Assembly (NCBI GenBank): GCA_031265685.1
Contig: JAISCI010000014.1
Span: 1-47,249, forward strand
Origin: Clostridiales bacterium
GTDB lineage: Bacteria; Bacillota; Clostridia; Lachnospirales; WRAX01
DNA: 47,249 bases
Reading direction: 5' to 3'
The translations under genes and the position numbers were made by a program. This document shows positions 15,574 through 25,734 of the stretch, piece by piece; within the stretch, counting starts at the first letter, position 1, and every line of letters begins with the position of its first letter. The notes beneath the pieces are model-generated. The model did no database searches, was not told the DNA's origin, and saw only the letters and a list, made by a program, of their open reading frames with translations.

Positions 15574-18500
15574 ATGAAGAAGAAGCGGGGAAGGTTAATA
15601 GCGGGGCTTATGGCCTTCGTAGTCGTGTTCGGCAGCGCCGTTTTCAACGGATTGACACTGGGCGCCAGCCATAGTATCGAGGGCAATATTTTTGACCTTG
15701 ACGAGACCGACCTTAGCGCCGCTAACCCGCGCGATACGCTCGCCCTTATCAAGTCGTTCTACGGCGGCGGCAGCGGCAGCGAGGGGCGCGAACTGTCGTC
15801 TGAAAACCAAATTACATACAGCGCTTCGCCGACCGAGGCGTACTCCGGGGAGATAATACAATTCAGCGTTTCGGCGGAGGTTTCGAGCCAGACTACGGGT
15901 TATTTCAACAACTGCGTCGTTCTGACCCTGCCGCGCGGCATCGACATATCGTCGATCAGCGAGAACGGCGTCTCGATGTCTCTTGACGATTACGGCGATT
16001 GGGATGTCTACATGATAGACGGGTATTCCGCCGGCGCCGGCGAACCCGATTACAGCCAGGGTTATATCCTCGTGTTGAAGATAAACGACGCGATGGCTGT
16101 AAGCGAACTGGCGGAAGGCGGCGGCGAGATAAATTTCAGTTTTATCGCGCGTTTCCCGTCCGAAACCACGCCCGACAAGCACACGACCGATGGTCTGCGG
16201 GCTTATTTCGTGACCGACGAGCGTGATAACGGCACGGGCGATTACATAACCCCGCCCGGATATATCGTGAGCGCTCCGTTCGGCCTTACAGTGAACGCGC
16301 GCGGCGGCATCCGCGTTGAAAAGACCGCGGCGGTGTATGGCGACGGCAAGCAGTACCGCCGTTATGTGGATACCGACGGCGAGACGTATTATGAGGTGAC
16401 TTACTCGATCGGCGCACTGCGCTTCGAGGACGACAGCCCGGGTGCCTCGACGCTGCCCGTCCGCGCGCCCGGCGCGCGGCTCGTTAAGGAATACACGCTG
16501 AGGGACGCGGATTTCAGTATAGACGACAAGCAGCCCGTATCCGTGACGACCGCGGACGCGGACGGCGATGCTTCTGGTACCAGTTCCGTCGAATGGACGC
16601 TCGTCACGGACGACTTCACCGATATAACCGGTATCAGCTATGGCTCCGGCACTCAGTACCAGCTGAAAACGCCTCGGACCGTCAGCGTGGTCTACAGGGC
16701 GGACGACTTCGAGACCGGCGGCAAGCTGAGGAACACTGTCACAGGTTTCGGCACATTCTACGATGATGAGGATATACCGGAGTCAACCGATACGATAGAG
16801 ATCAACCTGCCGAAGCCCGGCGGCGACGATTACGGGTTCTCGGTGAGGAAAGAAACAGCGCCTGATACGGTCGGCGGTCAGAACGTGACTTGGGCGGATC
16901 CCGCGAACGAGTCTCTCGATCTCTCTTTCGATATCACGCTGACTAACACCGGCGCGCTGCCCGTGGAGGCGCAAGCCAGCGACGACAGTCTGTTCGTCTA
17001 TCTCGGAGGCACGGACGACGACATAAAGGGCGTACTGCCCGACAGGTGGTCGGGCAAGGGAAGCACGGCGACTTGGGAAGCCGGGGCCGCCGGCAATACG
17101 GGGAATTACACGATCAAATCGGTGGCTGGCCCGCCCGGTCTTGTGACCGATCCTCTGACGGGCGGCGTCTCCGTGACTATACCGGCGCACTCCAGCGTGA
17201 CGTACCGCCTGACGGTGACATTGCCCGCGCAGACCGTCGAGCAGGCGAACGTTAACGAGCTGAGGGACGATCAGGGGAACGAGTGGGGGGATTTGACCGG
17301 TCTTGTCGGCGGCGTCGAGAATACCGTCTACGCCAGGTTCAGGCCGCAGGGCGAGTCGGACTGGACGGAGATGGACGACAGCGCGTGGTTCTACGTGGGC
17401 TACGATCCGATCTTCCCGGCAGATCTGACAAAGACCTCCGGTGACGGCGCGGTCAGCGCGGGTTCGCTGCGCGGCGGCCGCGACCTGACGTTCACGCTCA
17501 CATACGAAAACACGACGGGCTGCGAGCTGGACGACGTGACGATAACCGACGACGGCATAATCTTCGAGACGGATGCCGCCGCCGGAGACGCTTATGAGTT
17601 CGTGAGCGTCGCGGCGGACGTGGACGGGCAAACGGGCGGCGGCTCGTTCAGCAAAAAGGATGAAGACGGATTTATATGGAAATGGAGAGATAACTACCCG
17701 GGGAAGGTGCCCAAGGGGCAGAAGATAACCTTCGATATGACCGTCAATGTAACGCGCGGCGCGGGTTCAACCTACGCGCGGATCACGAACCGGGCTGGCG
17801 CGGTTTCGGAATACGGCGGCTACAAGGGCGAGGAAGACGCCGACGCCGACGTCGTGGTCAACACCGACGTGAACATCGAGCCGACAAAAACGGTAGACTG
17901 GGTTAAAATACCATTGCTGACCGAGGAAGACCCCGCTTCCGCCGGCGCGGCGGATTCAAGCAAAGCCGGCGACTGGGGCGTGCCACCGGAAGGTCTTTCG
18001 CGTAACGGGCTTCCCGATCTGTACGGCGTGTACGCGGACGGATGGGTTCTTACATATAAATTCGAGATTGCCAATGCGTCGGCGGATAAGACGATAAACG
18101 CCTTCCGAGTGGCGGAGCGGCTGACGGGTGAAGAATCAAATCTCCGCTTCTCTACTGATGAGAACGGCGGATCGGTTTCAGTGGACGGTTTCGTCGATTG
18201 GGATAACGTTATCATGCGGTTGCGGTCGCCGGATGACGATAACTGGGAGCCTGTCAGAACCGTACCGCCAACGGCTGATTCTACTGGCGCGCGGAGGATT
18301 GAGTATGAGTTTGATGCGAAGACGGGATACGCCGGGTTGCTTCCGGGCGAGACAGTAACCGTCTACATGGAACTGCCGCTTTTGAAGCTGACTCTGCCCG
18401 CGAAGGCGTATAAGCGTATCGACAACGACGCCCGCGTTACGTATACGACGACCGACGCCGACGGCTGGAGCGGCGAGGTGCAGACGAATATAGCGTCCAC

Positions 18501-21500
18501 GGAGGTTGTGGACCATACGATCAGCTCGGATCCTAAAAAGGACGGCAGATCGGTTGGGAGCGGCGGCTGGGAATTCACGGTTACGCCCGTGGTGACGTCG
18601 AACGTGGCGCTGGAGACGGTGGTGATCAGCGACCCCGGTACCCTGAACTCCAACGGCAGTGTCGCCGACGCTTGGATCAGCTCGATCACCATACCCGAGT
18701 TCGCGGTGCTGAAGGAAAGCGGCGTTACGGGAACAATCAAGTATAAGCTGAACGATTCTTCGCCGGTTCTCAGTCCTTTGACGGCGGACGTCATAGGCAA
18801 CGGAACCACCGACAAGTTCACGGGCATTGAGATAACTTTCAGTAATTTCCCCGCCACCGTTCCGGGCGACAGAACGCTGGAGGAGATTACATTCGGCGTT
18901 GGCTTCAACGGCGCCGCGCCCGCTAATTCCGGAAGCTGGAACATCTCCAACACGGCGACCATAACGGCGACGCCGAGCAAGACAGTCGGAGAGGACACGA
19001 GCGTATCGACGGCGATACTGCCGAGTAAGACGGATGGTCCCACTACGAAACTCGAGAAGACGGCGAATACGTCCGAGATAGATTTCGGCAACATCAACAA
19101 TGGCGCGTCAACCGGGACGGATAACACCATCGAATACACGCTGAGTTACGCCAACGGTCAGGCGGCGGTCAACTACGGCGTTATCAACGAGCGCTTTATC
19201 AGGTTCTATAACGGCGCGGGCGGGCTGATTGACCCGTCTGGGCTTAAGTATCAGATTGAGTCGATTGAGGTTGCGGCGTATAACAGCTGGTACATTGACA
19301 GTAGCGTAAATAAGGAATACAGTCTGCCGATCAGACTGTATCTGGATGATTCACCCAGCGCGCTCTCTCATGCCAGCGTAGCTACGTTACCGAGTGATTC
19401 GGGAAAGAGTACGATGGATGTTTACTCGTATACCTTGCCCAACGCGAAGCCGGAGAAATTTACCGTTCTTATAAGCGCCGCGAGTCCGGAGGGCGGCGTG
19501 AGCAAAGAAATACCAGTACCGCCGGGCGCTATGGTTTCCGTCAAGTTCACGGTGCGCTTTCTGCGTGACGGGGATGGTCTGGCGTCTGACGCCAGGTCAC
19601 TGGTAAACTACGCCAGCGCGGGGTACCGGAGCGACGACAGCGATATAGGGCATAGGCAGGGCGACAACGAGGCCAGTTGCTCAACGGATATCCAGCCGCG
19701 CGCGGAGGCTGGAATAGATAAAACGATTCGCAATCCCGCCGGAGGTTACTCCGACGATGGCGTGACGGTCTCGATGACCGATATGCTGAAACCCGAGGGC
19801 GCGAGCGTCGCGTACCGGCTGGTCGCGGAGAACAAGTCCGACGTTACCGGCCGGATGACGATAACCGACTCGCCCAGCGTCGCCGGCTCGTCCAGGCCGG
19901 TCAACGGCTACATGCGGATCAAGTCCGTGACGATTGAAGCGAAGTGGGCGGCGGGCGCGGAATTCCGCGCGACGGCGAACGGCAGGGACGTAACCGCGTC
20001 CTTCACACCGTCCGCGGACAGAACGGCGTATACGCCGCAAGCCGGCGTTTTCGCGGATTCGTTCAGCTTTGTAATACCCGCCGTGCCGAAAGACGGTACC
20101 GTGACGGTATACGCCGAGTACGCGGCGCGCGCCGAGATGCCGGGCGGCGTCCCCGAGGGCATTACGGCGATACGCAACAAAGCGGTCGTAACGGTAACGG
20201 TTTCGGGGGCTGATCCCGCCGCCGGCGAGGATACCGTATCCTCCGTCATCACGACGGAAGACATACCGGCGTTTGACCCGAAGTTCTCGAAGAACGCCGA
20301 TCCCGGGCGGATCAACTTGGCGACGCTCGAGAGCGCGGCGAACGTAAAGTTCACGATAGACAAGCTTGGCCACGGACCCAAGTCCGGCGGCGAGATGACC
20401 GACTACGAGCTTATCGACGAAGGAATAACCGTATACGACGCTGTTAATAAAAGACTATACACCGCGAGCGAGTCCGCCGGATACGTAACCGTGAACAGTA
20501 TCGTCTTCCCGGCGCACGGCGTAACGGGGCTTCACCTCACGCTGCGGTACCGTTATATTGATACGGCGGGCGCGGTTTTATGGGACGATTGGCCCGAGAC
20601 GTGGGACGCGGACGACGAAACGGTGATCACTCTGAGCGGAGGGCTGCGCCTGCTCGGATTCAGCGCCAGTGCGTCTGAGCTTCCGGCGGACTTCTGTGAC
20701 AAGTATGTGGAGATATACGCGACGATAAGGCCCTACACGGGCTTCGGCTGGGATGTGGACTGGAACGACCTGCCGTACTCGCCGAACGCCGTTTTCACGG
20801 TCGATAACCACGCGGAGCAATCCGCGAAAACGCCGAACAGTCCGCAAGGCGTAAGGCAGGAGGCCGACGCGACGATCGTCGTGCGCAAGTCCAACCAGCC
20901 GACCTCGAACCTCAGCAAGACGGCGGACAAGGCGACCATCGACGCCATGGAATGGTTCTCGAACGCTTCCACGCCTATTAAATACACGCTGACGGGCGTG
21001 CGCAACGACACGGCGAACGAGATTGAGAAAATTGAGGTACAGGACTCGAACCCGGCGGAGACCGCGCCGGGAGACCAGCCGGACGGCGTGATCTTTGTTA
21101 AGCAGGACGGAACGCATCTCCATCTGCCGTACCGTATCACGGCCGTGACGGTTCGGAACGACGACCCGTCCGTATCCCTCGGGAGTCTGGAAATATGGGT
21201 CAAGCCGGGGGACGGCGGGTTTACGCAAATGTTGTGGGAAGGAAACGCCGCGGTCCGGGAGTGGCCGGCGCTGAGCAAGCACAGGAATTTCACGCTGGAA
21301 TTCCGGAACGTTCCGCCGGGCTTCCGCGCGACGATAGAATACACCGTCGTTCTGGAGAGGCCGACAGACTCCGCTCTGGTGAAAGACCTCGCGGACGTCG
21401 TAGGCGTGTCGAACCACGCGGAGGTACGGTACTATTCAAACGGCAGGGTGATAGCGTCGGGCGTTGCGGATCACGAGGTTCCGATCGTGAAGCCGGTGTA

Positions 21501-23604
21501 CCGCTGGCAGCTTCAGAAACATGTCAAGGCTGGCGCGGCGAGCAGCGCCAACGCCAACCCGTGGCAGACGCACGCCGTCGTCTCCAGGAGTGACACGGAG
21601 GTGACATGGCGCGTCATCCTCGCGAACAACGACCCCGCCACGGACGGAAAACCCGGCATTCTACTCCCGCTTATTGAGGACTACCTGCCGTACATGTTCG
21701 AGAGCGCCGGGCAGGTCACGCCCGTCTCGTTCCGCGCCGGCACGTATCAGACGGGCGCCATGGGCATTATCACAGGCATAACGGGGGAATCGCTGGATAA
21801 TTGTATCACGCTGGCTCCGGAGGAATATACTGACGCGTTGGGGCGAAACCGCGTCAAGCTGTCCTGGCAGTACGGGGCGGACGACTCGAGCGTCGCGCTC
21901 AGATACGGCGAGGCGCTTGAGATAGTTTTTACGACCAGTCTCGCGCTGGTCGGCGAAGGGTACGTCGCGTGGGAGAACTGGCTGGCCGGCGGTGAGCCGA
22001 ACATCGCTTACGCCCGTTCCCGCGTGGACGCGGCGGTTCAGCTGACCGCTTCGGCGTCGGTCAACGTGCCGGATATCGGAACGACCAAGCTTCGCCAGCT
22101 CGTCATGGGCAGCCTGGACGGCGAGTACCGGACGTATCACGGCGAAAATCCGGCTGACGTCGGCCAGACCGCTCCGGGCGGAACGTCGAATATAAAGGTT
22201 CAGTTCCGAAACAATACGACGGAACCCGTCAGCCGTTTCGTGATCGGCGACTTGCTGACGTTCAAGGACGCGACCGGCCAGCTGGTGGCGAACGGTCGCG
22301 TGAGTAACGAGTGGAGCGCGACGCTGAAGGGGATCGGCGCCGTGACGCGCTACACAAGCGGCATCTCCTGGACTCCGACGAGTACGCCGCAACCCGTCGC
22401 CGCCGGGTACAAGGTATACGTATCCGAAGCGAAAACTGGGGAGCAGGTAAAGGACTTCATCACAGCGGCGCAGAACGCGCAGACGGGTGTTTCCGTCGCT
22501 GGTCTGACGGCTACCGGAGTAGACGGCACGGATAATATCGTCGTAACGAACGGAACCACGGTCACTACGTGGAGACCGTACGATCCCGCGGCGGATAACT
22601 CTAGTTACCACTCGTACGGCATCGTGTTCGATTTGGGCGCGGCTCCGCTCGGCGAGGGTGGCACGCTGGAATATACTTTCCAGCTGCTTTCTCCGGTCGC
22701 ATCGCCGGAGTACAATCTGGTAACTTGGAACCGCGTCGCCGTCATGACCGACGGGGGCGGCAGCGCGTATGAGCCTAATAAAGTCGGCCTCACCCTGCGC
22801 GAGCGCGCGGATTACAGCGTGGGCGACTACGTATGGTGGGACCGGAACAGGGACGGCATACAGAACGAGGGTTCCGGATACGGAATCGACGGCGTGCTCG
22901 TGGTGCTGCTTAAGGACGGCGAGTACTACGCCAGCACGACCACCAGCTCCGGAGGGTACTATATCTTCGAGCATCTGCCAGCCGGGAGGTATGAGATCGG
23001 TTTCCGGCTGCATTCGGCTTACATCGGTTGGACGACGCTTCGGAGCGGCGGCGACAGCGGTCGTGACAGCGACGCCGGGGGGGCGCGGACGGTAACCGTT
23101 GACGGCGTGAACTATACGTTCGCGATGACCGGGCAGATCACGCTCGGTCCGCTGAACCCGCGCGATTTGAGCTGGGACGCGGGGATGATCAGGGCATCCG
23201 ACGGCGGGGGCGGCAACAATACTACTCCGCCCGGCGGCGGAGATTATCCGCGAGTATCGCCGTCGTCTCCGCCGAGGCCGTCAGCTTCAGCCAGACCGCC
23301 TTCGCCGCCGAGATCGTCGCAGTCGTCGCCGCCGATTGTAATATCGCCGGAGCCTTCGCCGGCCGGCGCGCCCAGTCCTTCCCCGAAGTATTCGGTACCG
23401 CCGCCGCCGGCTACGCCCAGTCCGACGCCGCCTTATGTTGCTCTGTCGCCGGAACCGCCGCCGAAGGACATCCCGATAACGAGCGACTCCGGCAGCCTGT
23501 CGATGGTGTGGGTGGTATCCGCCGCGCTTGTTACGCTGGTGCTGGTCAAGGTGGAGATGGACGACAGTTTGGCGCGATCGCGGAAACGCCGCAAAACAAA
23601 GTAA
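15574..23604 (+). CDS. Giant multi-module surface protein (DUF11/SdrD-B like)
   Basis: Predicted 2,676-residue exported protein. Start ATG 15574 follows CGGAGG and gives MKKKRGRLIAGLMAFVVVF, a signal peptide. About ten modules of 150-220 residues follow. Many open with a K-T/N-A signature (EKTAAVYGD, RKETAPD, PTKTVDW, EKTANTSEID, SKNADPGRI, SKTADKATI) and contain NTG-type beta-sandwich motifs as in DUF11 and isopeptide-bearing adhesin domains. Residues about 2413-2540 form an SdrD B-like calcium-binding domain (VGDYVWWDRNRDGIQNEG). A Pro/Ser-rich wall-spanning linker, one membrane helix (about 2642-2660) and a basic tail end the protein. No LPXTG sortase signal is visible, so anchoring is by the helix. 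Function (adhesin or cell coat) is inferred. Confidence 0.88.
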   Translation: MKKKRGRLIAGLMAFVVVFGSAVFNGLTLGASHSIEGNIFDLDETDLSAANPRDTLALIKSFYGGGSGSEGRELSSENQITYSASPTEAYSGEIIQFSVSAEVSSQTTGYFNNCVVLTLPRGIDISSISENGVSMSLDDYGDWDVYMIDGYSAGAGEPDYSQGYILVLKINDAMAVSELAEGGGEINFSFIARFPSETTPDKHTTDGLRAYFVTDERDNGTGDYITPPGYIVSAPFGLTVNARGGIRVEKTAAVYGDGKQYRRYVDTDGETYYEVTYSIGALRFEDDSPGASTLPVRAPGARLVKEYTLRDADFSIDDKQPVSVTTADADGDASGTSSVEWTLVTDDFTDITGISYGSGTQYQLKTPRTVSVVYRADDFETGGKLRNTVTGFGTFYDDEDIPESTDTIEINLPKPGGDDYGFSVRKETAPDTVGGQNVTWADPANESLDLSFDITLTNTGALPVEAQASDDSLFVYLGGTDDDIKGVLPDRWSGKGSTATWEAGAAGNTGNYTIKSVAGPPGLVTDPLTGGVSVTIPAHSSVTYRLTVTLPAQTVEQANVNELRDDQGNEWGDLTGLVGGVENTVYARFRPQGESDWTEMDDSAWFYVGYDPIFPADLTKTSGDGAVSAGSLRGGRDLTFTLTYENTTGCELDDVTITDDGIIFETDAAAGDAYEFVSVAADVDGQTGGGSFSKKDEDGFIWKWRDNYPGKVPKGQKITFDMTVNVTRGAGSTYARITNRAGAVSEYGGYKGEEDADADVVVNTDVNIEPTKTVDWVKIPLLTEEDPASAGAADSSKAGDWGVPPEGLSRNGLPDLYGVYADGWVLTYKFEIANASADKTINAFRVAERLTGEESNLRFSTDENGGSVSVDGFVDWDNVIMRLRSPDDDNWEPVRTVPPTADSTGARRIEYEFDAKTGYAGLLPGETVTVYMELPLLKLTLPAKAYKRIDNDARVTYTTTDADGWSGEVQTNIASTEVVDHTISSDPKKDGRSVGSGGWEFTVTPVVTSNVALETVVISDPGTLNSNGSVADAWISSITIPEFAVLKESGVTGTIKYKLNDSSPVLSPLTADVIGNGTTDKFTGIEITFSNFPATVPGDRTLEEITFGVGFNGAAPANSGSWNISNTATITATPSKTVGEDTSVSTAILPSKTDGPTTKLEKTANTSEIDFGNINNGASTGTDNTIEYTLSYANGQAAVNYGVINERFIRFYNGAGGLIDPSGLKYQIESIEVAAYNSWYIDSSVNKEYSLPIRLYLDDSPSALSHASVATLPSDSGKSTMDVYSYTLPNAKPEKFTVLISAASPEGGVSKEIPVPPGAMVSVKFTVRFLRDGDGLASDARSLVNYASAGYRSDDSDIGHRQGDNEASCSTDIQPRAEAGIDKTIRNPAGGYSDDGVTVSMTDMLKPEGASVAYRLVAENKSDVTGRMTITDSPSVAGSSRPVNGYMRIKSVTIEAKWAAGAEFRATANGRDVTASFTPSADRTAYTPQAGVFADSFSFVIPAVPKDGTVTVYAEYAARAEMPGGVPEGITAIRNKAVVTVTVSGADPAAGEDTVSSVITTEDIPAFDPKFSKNADPGRINLATLESAANVKFTIDKLGHGPKSGGEMTDYELIDEGITVYDAVNKRLYTASESAGYVTVNSIVFPAHGVTGLHLTLRYRYIDTAGAVLWDDWPETWDADDETVITLSGGLRLLGFSASASELPADFCDKYVEIYATIRPYTGFGWDVDWNDLPYSPNAVFTVDNHAEQSAKTPNSPQGVRQEADATIVVRKSNQPTSNLSKTADKATIDAMEWFSNASTPIKYTLTGVRNDTANEIEKIEVQDSNPAETAPGDQPDGVIFVKQDGTHLHLPYRITAVTVRNDDPSVSLGSLEIWVKPGDGGFTQMLWEGNAAVREWPALSKHRNFTLEFRNVPPGFRATIEYTVVLERPTDSALVKDLADVVGVSNHAEVRYYSNGRVIASGVADHEVPIVKPVYRWQLQKHVKAGAASSANANPWQTHAVVSRSDTEVTWRVILANNDPATDGKPGILLPLIEDYLPYMFESAGQVTPVSFRAGTYQTGAMGIITGITGESLDNCITLAPEEYTDALGRNRVKLSWQYGADDSSVALRYGEALEIVFTTSLALVGEGYVAWENWLAGGEPNIAYARSRVDAAVQLTASASVNVPDIGTTKLRQLVMGSLDGEYRTYHGENPADVGQTAPGGTSNIKVQFRNNTTEPVSRFVIGDLLTFKDATGQLVANGRVSNEWSATLKGIGAVTRYTSGISWTPTSTPQPVAAGYKVYVSEAKTGEQVKDFITAAQNAQTGVSVAGLTATGVDGTDNIVVTNGTTVTTWRPYDPAADNSSYHSYGIVFDLGAAPLGEGGTLEYTFQLLSPVASPEYNLVTWNRVAVMTDGGGSAYEPNKVGLTLRERADYSVGDYVWWDRNRDGIQNEGSGYGIDGVLVVLLKDGEYYASTTTSSGGYYIFEHLPAGRYEIGFRLHSAYIGWTTLRSGGDSGRDSDAGGARTVTVDGVNYTFAMTGQITLGPLNPRDLSWDAGMIRASDGGGGNNTTPPGGGDYPRVSPSSPPRPSASARPPSPPRSSQSSPPIVISPEPSPAGAPSPSPKYSVPPPPATPSPTPPYVALSPEPPPKDIPITSDSGSLSMVWVVSAALVTLVLVKVEMDDSLARSRKRRKTK

Positions 23605-23615
23605 AACAGCCGCAT

Positions 23616-23642
23616 GAATTTTCGCGGATTCAGGCGAAAATT
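23616..23642. repeat. Short palindrome after the giant gene (locus 8)
   Basis: AATTTTCGC (23617-23625) and GCGAAAATT (23634-23642) are perfect arms around GGATTCAG. The unit is almost identical to that at 45380-45405 and starts twelve bases after the stop codon. It may serve as a 3' stem. Confidence 0.75.
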
Positions 23643-23648
23643 ACCGTT

Positions 23649-23680
23649 TTGCGTTTTCGTCCCGCGTGGCGATATATAAT
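23649..23680 (+). promoter_or_regulatory. Possible promoter of the GH18 gene
   Basis: TTGCGT (23649-23654) lies 18 nt before TATATA (23673-23678), which overlaps TATAAT (23675-23680). A weak but plausible SigA promoter; the transcript would begin just before the palindrome at 23697. Confidence 0.4.
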
Positions 23681-23696
23681 AGACTAATAGATCAAA

Positions 23697-23726
23697 AGAC
23701 AAAAGCCGGTATACCGGCTTTTGTCT
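23697..23726. promoter_or_regulatory. Perfect 30-bp palindrome in the GH18 leader
   Basis: AGACAAAAGCCGGTA and TACCGGCTTTTGTCT are exact complements with no loop. The palindrome ends seven bases before the GGAGG of the GH18 gene. It could terminate the upstream transcript in both directions, act as an operator, or sequester nothing and insulate. T-runs are embedded in the stem. Confidence 0.6.
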
Positions 23727-23744
23727 TATACCCGGAGGTTAGCG

Positions 23745-25493
23745 ATGAATTCAGGCAAGTCACGGCTGGGCGGGGTTATCTTCATAGCGGGGTTTGTCTT
23801 GCTGATCGGCGCGATGAGCGTTGTGTTCTATCTGATCGACAGGGGCAAGCCGTCGAATGAGACCGCGCCGTACTATGAATACTATAAGGATCGCTCGCCG
23901 GAGCGCGTCTACGCGGTGCGCGGCGATAAGCTGATGAACCTGGAGCAGGATCCGCTCGTGGTAGGCGGCGAGCTGTACTTCCCGTTCAGCTTCGTCAAAG
24001 AACATATCGACAGGAACGCCTTCTGGGACGCGTCCGCCGGACGGCTCATCATAACGACCGCCGACGAAGTGTCGCGGTTCACGCCGGACAGCCGCGCGTA
24101 TACCGTCAACGACGCCGAGCGCCGCCTGGCCTCCCCGATCATAGAAAAGGGAGTAACGGCTTACCTCCCGGCTGGACTGGTTGAGACGCTGTACGGCGTT
24201 TCGGCTAGTTTCGCCGAGGAGTACAAGCTCGCCGTCGTCGATTTCCCCGAGGATGAGAAGCTGGTTTACACGACGCCGGAAGGCGCGGCCCTCCGGTTCG
24301 AGCCGGACATAAAAAGCCCAATCGAGACGGCGCTTTCCGCCGGGCAGCGCTTGCTGGGCTTCGGCGAGACAGACGGGTTTCTCCGCGCGAGGACGTCCGA
24401 GGGGCTTGTCGGGTATGTCAAGGCGGAAGAGACGGCGTTCGCCGAAAAGATCGGGCGCGCCGCGGAGTCTCCGGACAAACGACCGTCCTATGTTCCGACC
24501 GGTAAGATCAATATGGTGTGGGATCTGATCGCGTCGAAGGCGGCGAGCGGCGACGAGAGCCGACGCGCCGTCCTCAAGAACGCCGACGTCGTTTCACCCA
24601 CGTGGTTCTCGTTCGACGGCGAGCGGCTGACGGGCGAGATCATCAGCATAGCGGACAAGGGCTACGTCGATTGGGCCAAGGCGAACGGTTGCGCCGTCTG
24701 GGGGCTGATCAGCGATAATTTCGACGGAGCCGTAGCGCACGCGGTTCTCGCCGATTCCGACCGCCGCAAATATGTCGTCGATCAGTTGATCGCGCTCGCC
24801 TCCGAGCTGGGTCTGGATGGCGTAAACATCGACTTCGAGGCCGTCCGCGCCGCCGACGCCGATTACTTCATTCAGTTCCTGCGGGAGCTGTATCCGATAG
24901 CGCGGCTGAATCAGCTCGTGGTGTCCGTGGACACATACGTGCCCGCCGCGCACAACCTGTACTACAGCCGCGACCGTATCTCCGAGGCGTGCGACTTTAT
25001 CATCATCATGGGCTACGACGAGTACTACGCCGGATCGGACACGCCGGGTCCGGTGGCGTCGATTGGTTTCGTCGAGAAAGGCGTGGCGGATACGCTTTCC
25101 GAGGCGCCGCCCGAAAAGGTCATGCTGGGCGTGCCGTACTTCACGCGCATATGGAAGGAAACGGAAGACGCGATGGGCTTCGTCTCGCTTTCGAGCGAAG
25201 CGGCGTCCTCGGAGGAGACGCGGCGGCGCTTCGAGCAAAACGGCGCGGTGTTCACATGGCACGACTCGCTCGGTTTGTATTACGCGACGTATGACGCGCT
25301 GGAGGACGGACGGAAGGTCACCTACGAGGTGTGGATCGAGGACGCGAGATCGCTCGGCGAGAAACTGAAAATCGCGCGAGAGAGAGATTTGGCCGGAATA
25401 GCGGGCTGGTGCGCCAACTGGCTGCGGACCGACGGAGAGCGCGAGTTCGTGTCGCTGGCCGGGGACTTCATGGACGCCTACGCGAGCGAATAA
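23745..25493 (+). CDS. GH18 glycoside hydrolase with SH3 domain (YaaH/SleL-like)
   Basis: Likely hydrolyses N-acetylglucosaminyl bonds of peptidoglycan or spore cortex fragments. The 582 residues have an uncleaved signal anchor (GVIFIAGFVLLIGAMSVVFY), a copper amine oxidase N-like domain (about 65-165, VVGGELYFPFSFV..HID), a bacterial SH3 domain (about 175-235) and a GH18 barrel with the DxxDxDxE motif DGVNIDFE (catalytic Glu365) and the substrate motif MGYDEYY. ATG 23745 follows GGAGGTTAGCG. This domain order is common in Clostridia near sporulation genes. It may have its own promoter; a polysaccharide deacetylase gene is close by. Confidence 0.9.
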   Translation: MNSGKSRLGGVIFIAGFVLLIGAMSVVFYLIDRGKPSNETAPYYEYYKDRSPERVYAVRGDKLMNLEQDPLVVGGELYFPFSFVKEHIDRNAFWDASAGRLIITTADEVSRFTPDSRAYTVNDAERRLASPIIEKGVTAYLPAGLVETLYGVSASFAEEYKLAVVDFPEDEKLVYTTPEGAALRFEPDIKSPIETALSAGQRLLGFGETDGFLRARTSEGLVGYVKAEETAFAEKIGRAAESPDKRPSYVPTGKINMVWDLIASKAASGDESRRAVLKNADVVSPTWFSFDGERLTGEIISIADKGYVDWAKANGCAVWGLISDNFDGAVAHAVLADSDRRKYVVDQLIALASELGLDGVNIDFEAVRAADADYFIQFLRELYPIARLNQLVVSVDTYVPAAHNLYYSRDRISEACDFIIIMGYDEYYAGSDTPGPVASIGFVEKGVADTLSEAPPEKVMLGVPYFTRIWKETEDAMGFVSLSSEAASSEETRRRFEQNGAVFTWHDSLGLYYATYDALEDGRKVTYEVWIEDARSLGEKLKIARERDLAGIAGWCANWLRTDGEREFVSLAGDFMDAYASE

Positions 25494-25563
25494 TTCACCT
25501 GTTTTTGCGGAAGCTATATATATTGATTGCCGTATAATCAGTATAGGCGGGGTGATTTATTAC

Positions 25564-25734
25564 ATGGCGTCCAAGGATTTCAAGGAAATAAAAAAAGATT
25601 TCGCGCTGGCGGACGTGCCGGGTAAGATTGATGTTTACATCAACGCGGAGGGCCTGACGCAGGAGCAGTACAAGGAACTGCTGCGCATGTTTCCGCTGGA
25701 TCAGCTGGGGCAGCTCGAGGAGGCGTTAGGATGA
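25564..25734 (+). CDS. Small conserved-looking protein of unknown function
   Basis: The 56 residues (MASKDFKEIKKDFALADVPG, then KIDVYINAEGLTQEQYKELL and on) are soluble and mostly helical. I do not recognise a family. Support for coding comes from GGGGTGAT seven bases before ATG 25564 and from the ATGA overlap of its stop with the deacetylase start, which implies translational coupling. A TATAAT at 25533-25538 upstream may be a -10 box. Confidence 0.65.
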   Translation: MASKDFKEIKKDFALADVPGKIDVYINAEGLTQEQYKELLRMFPLDQLGQLEEALG

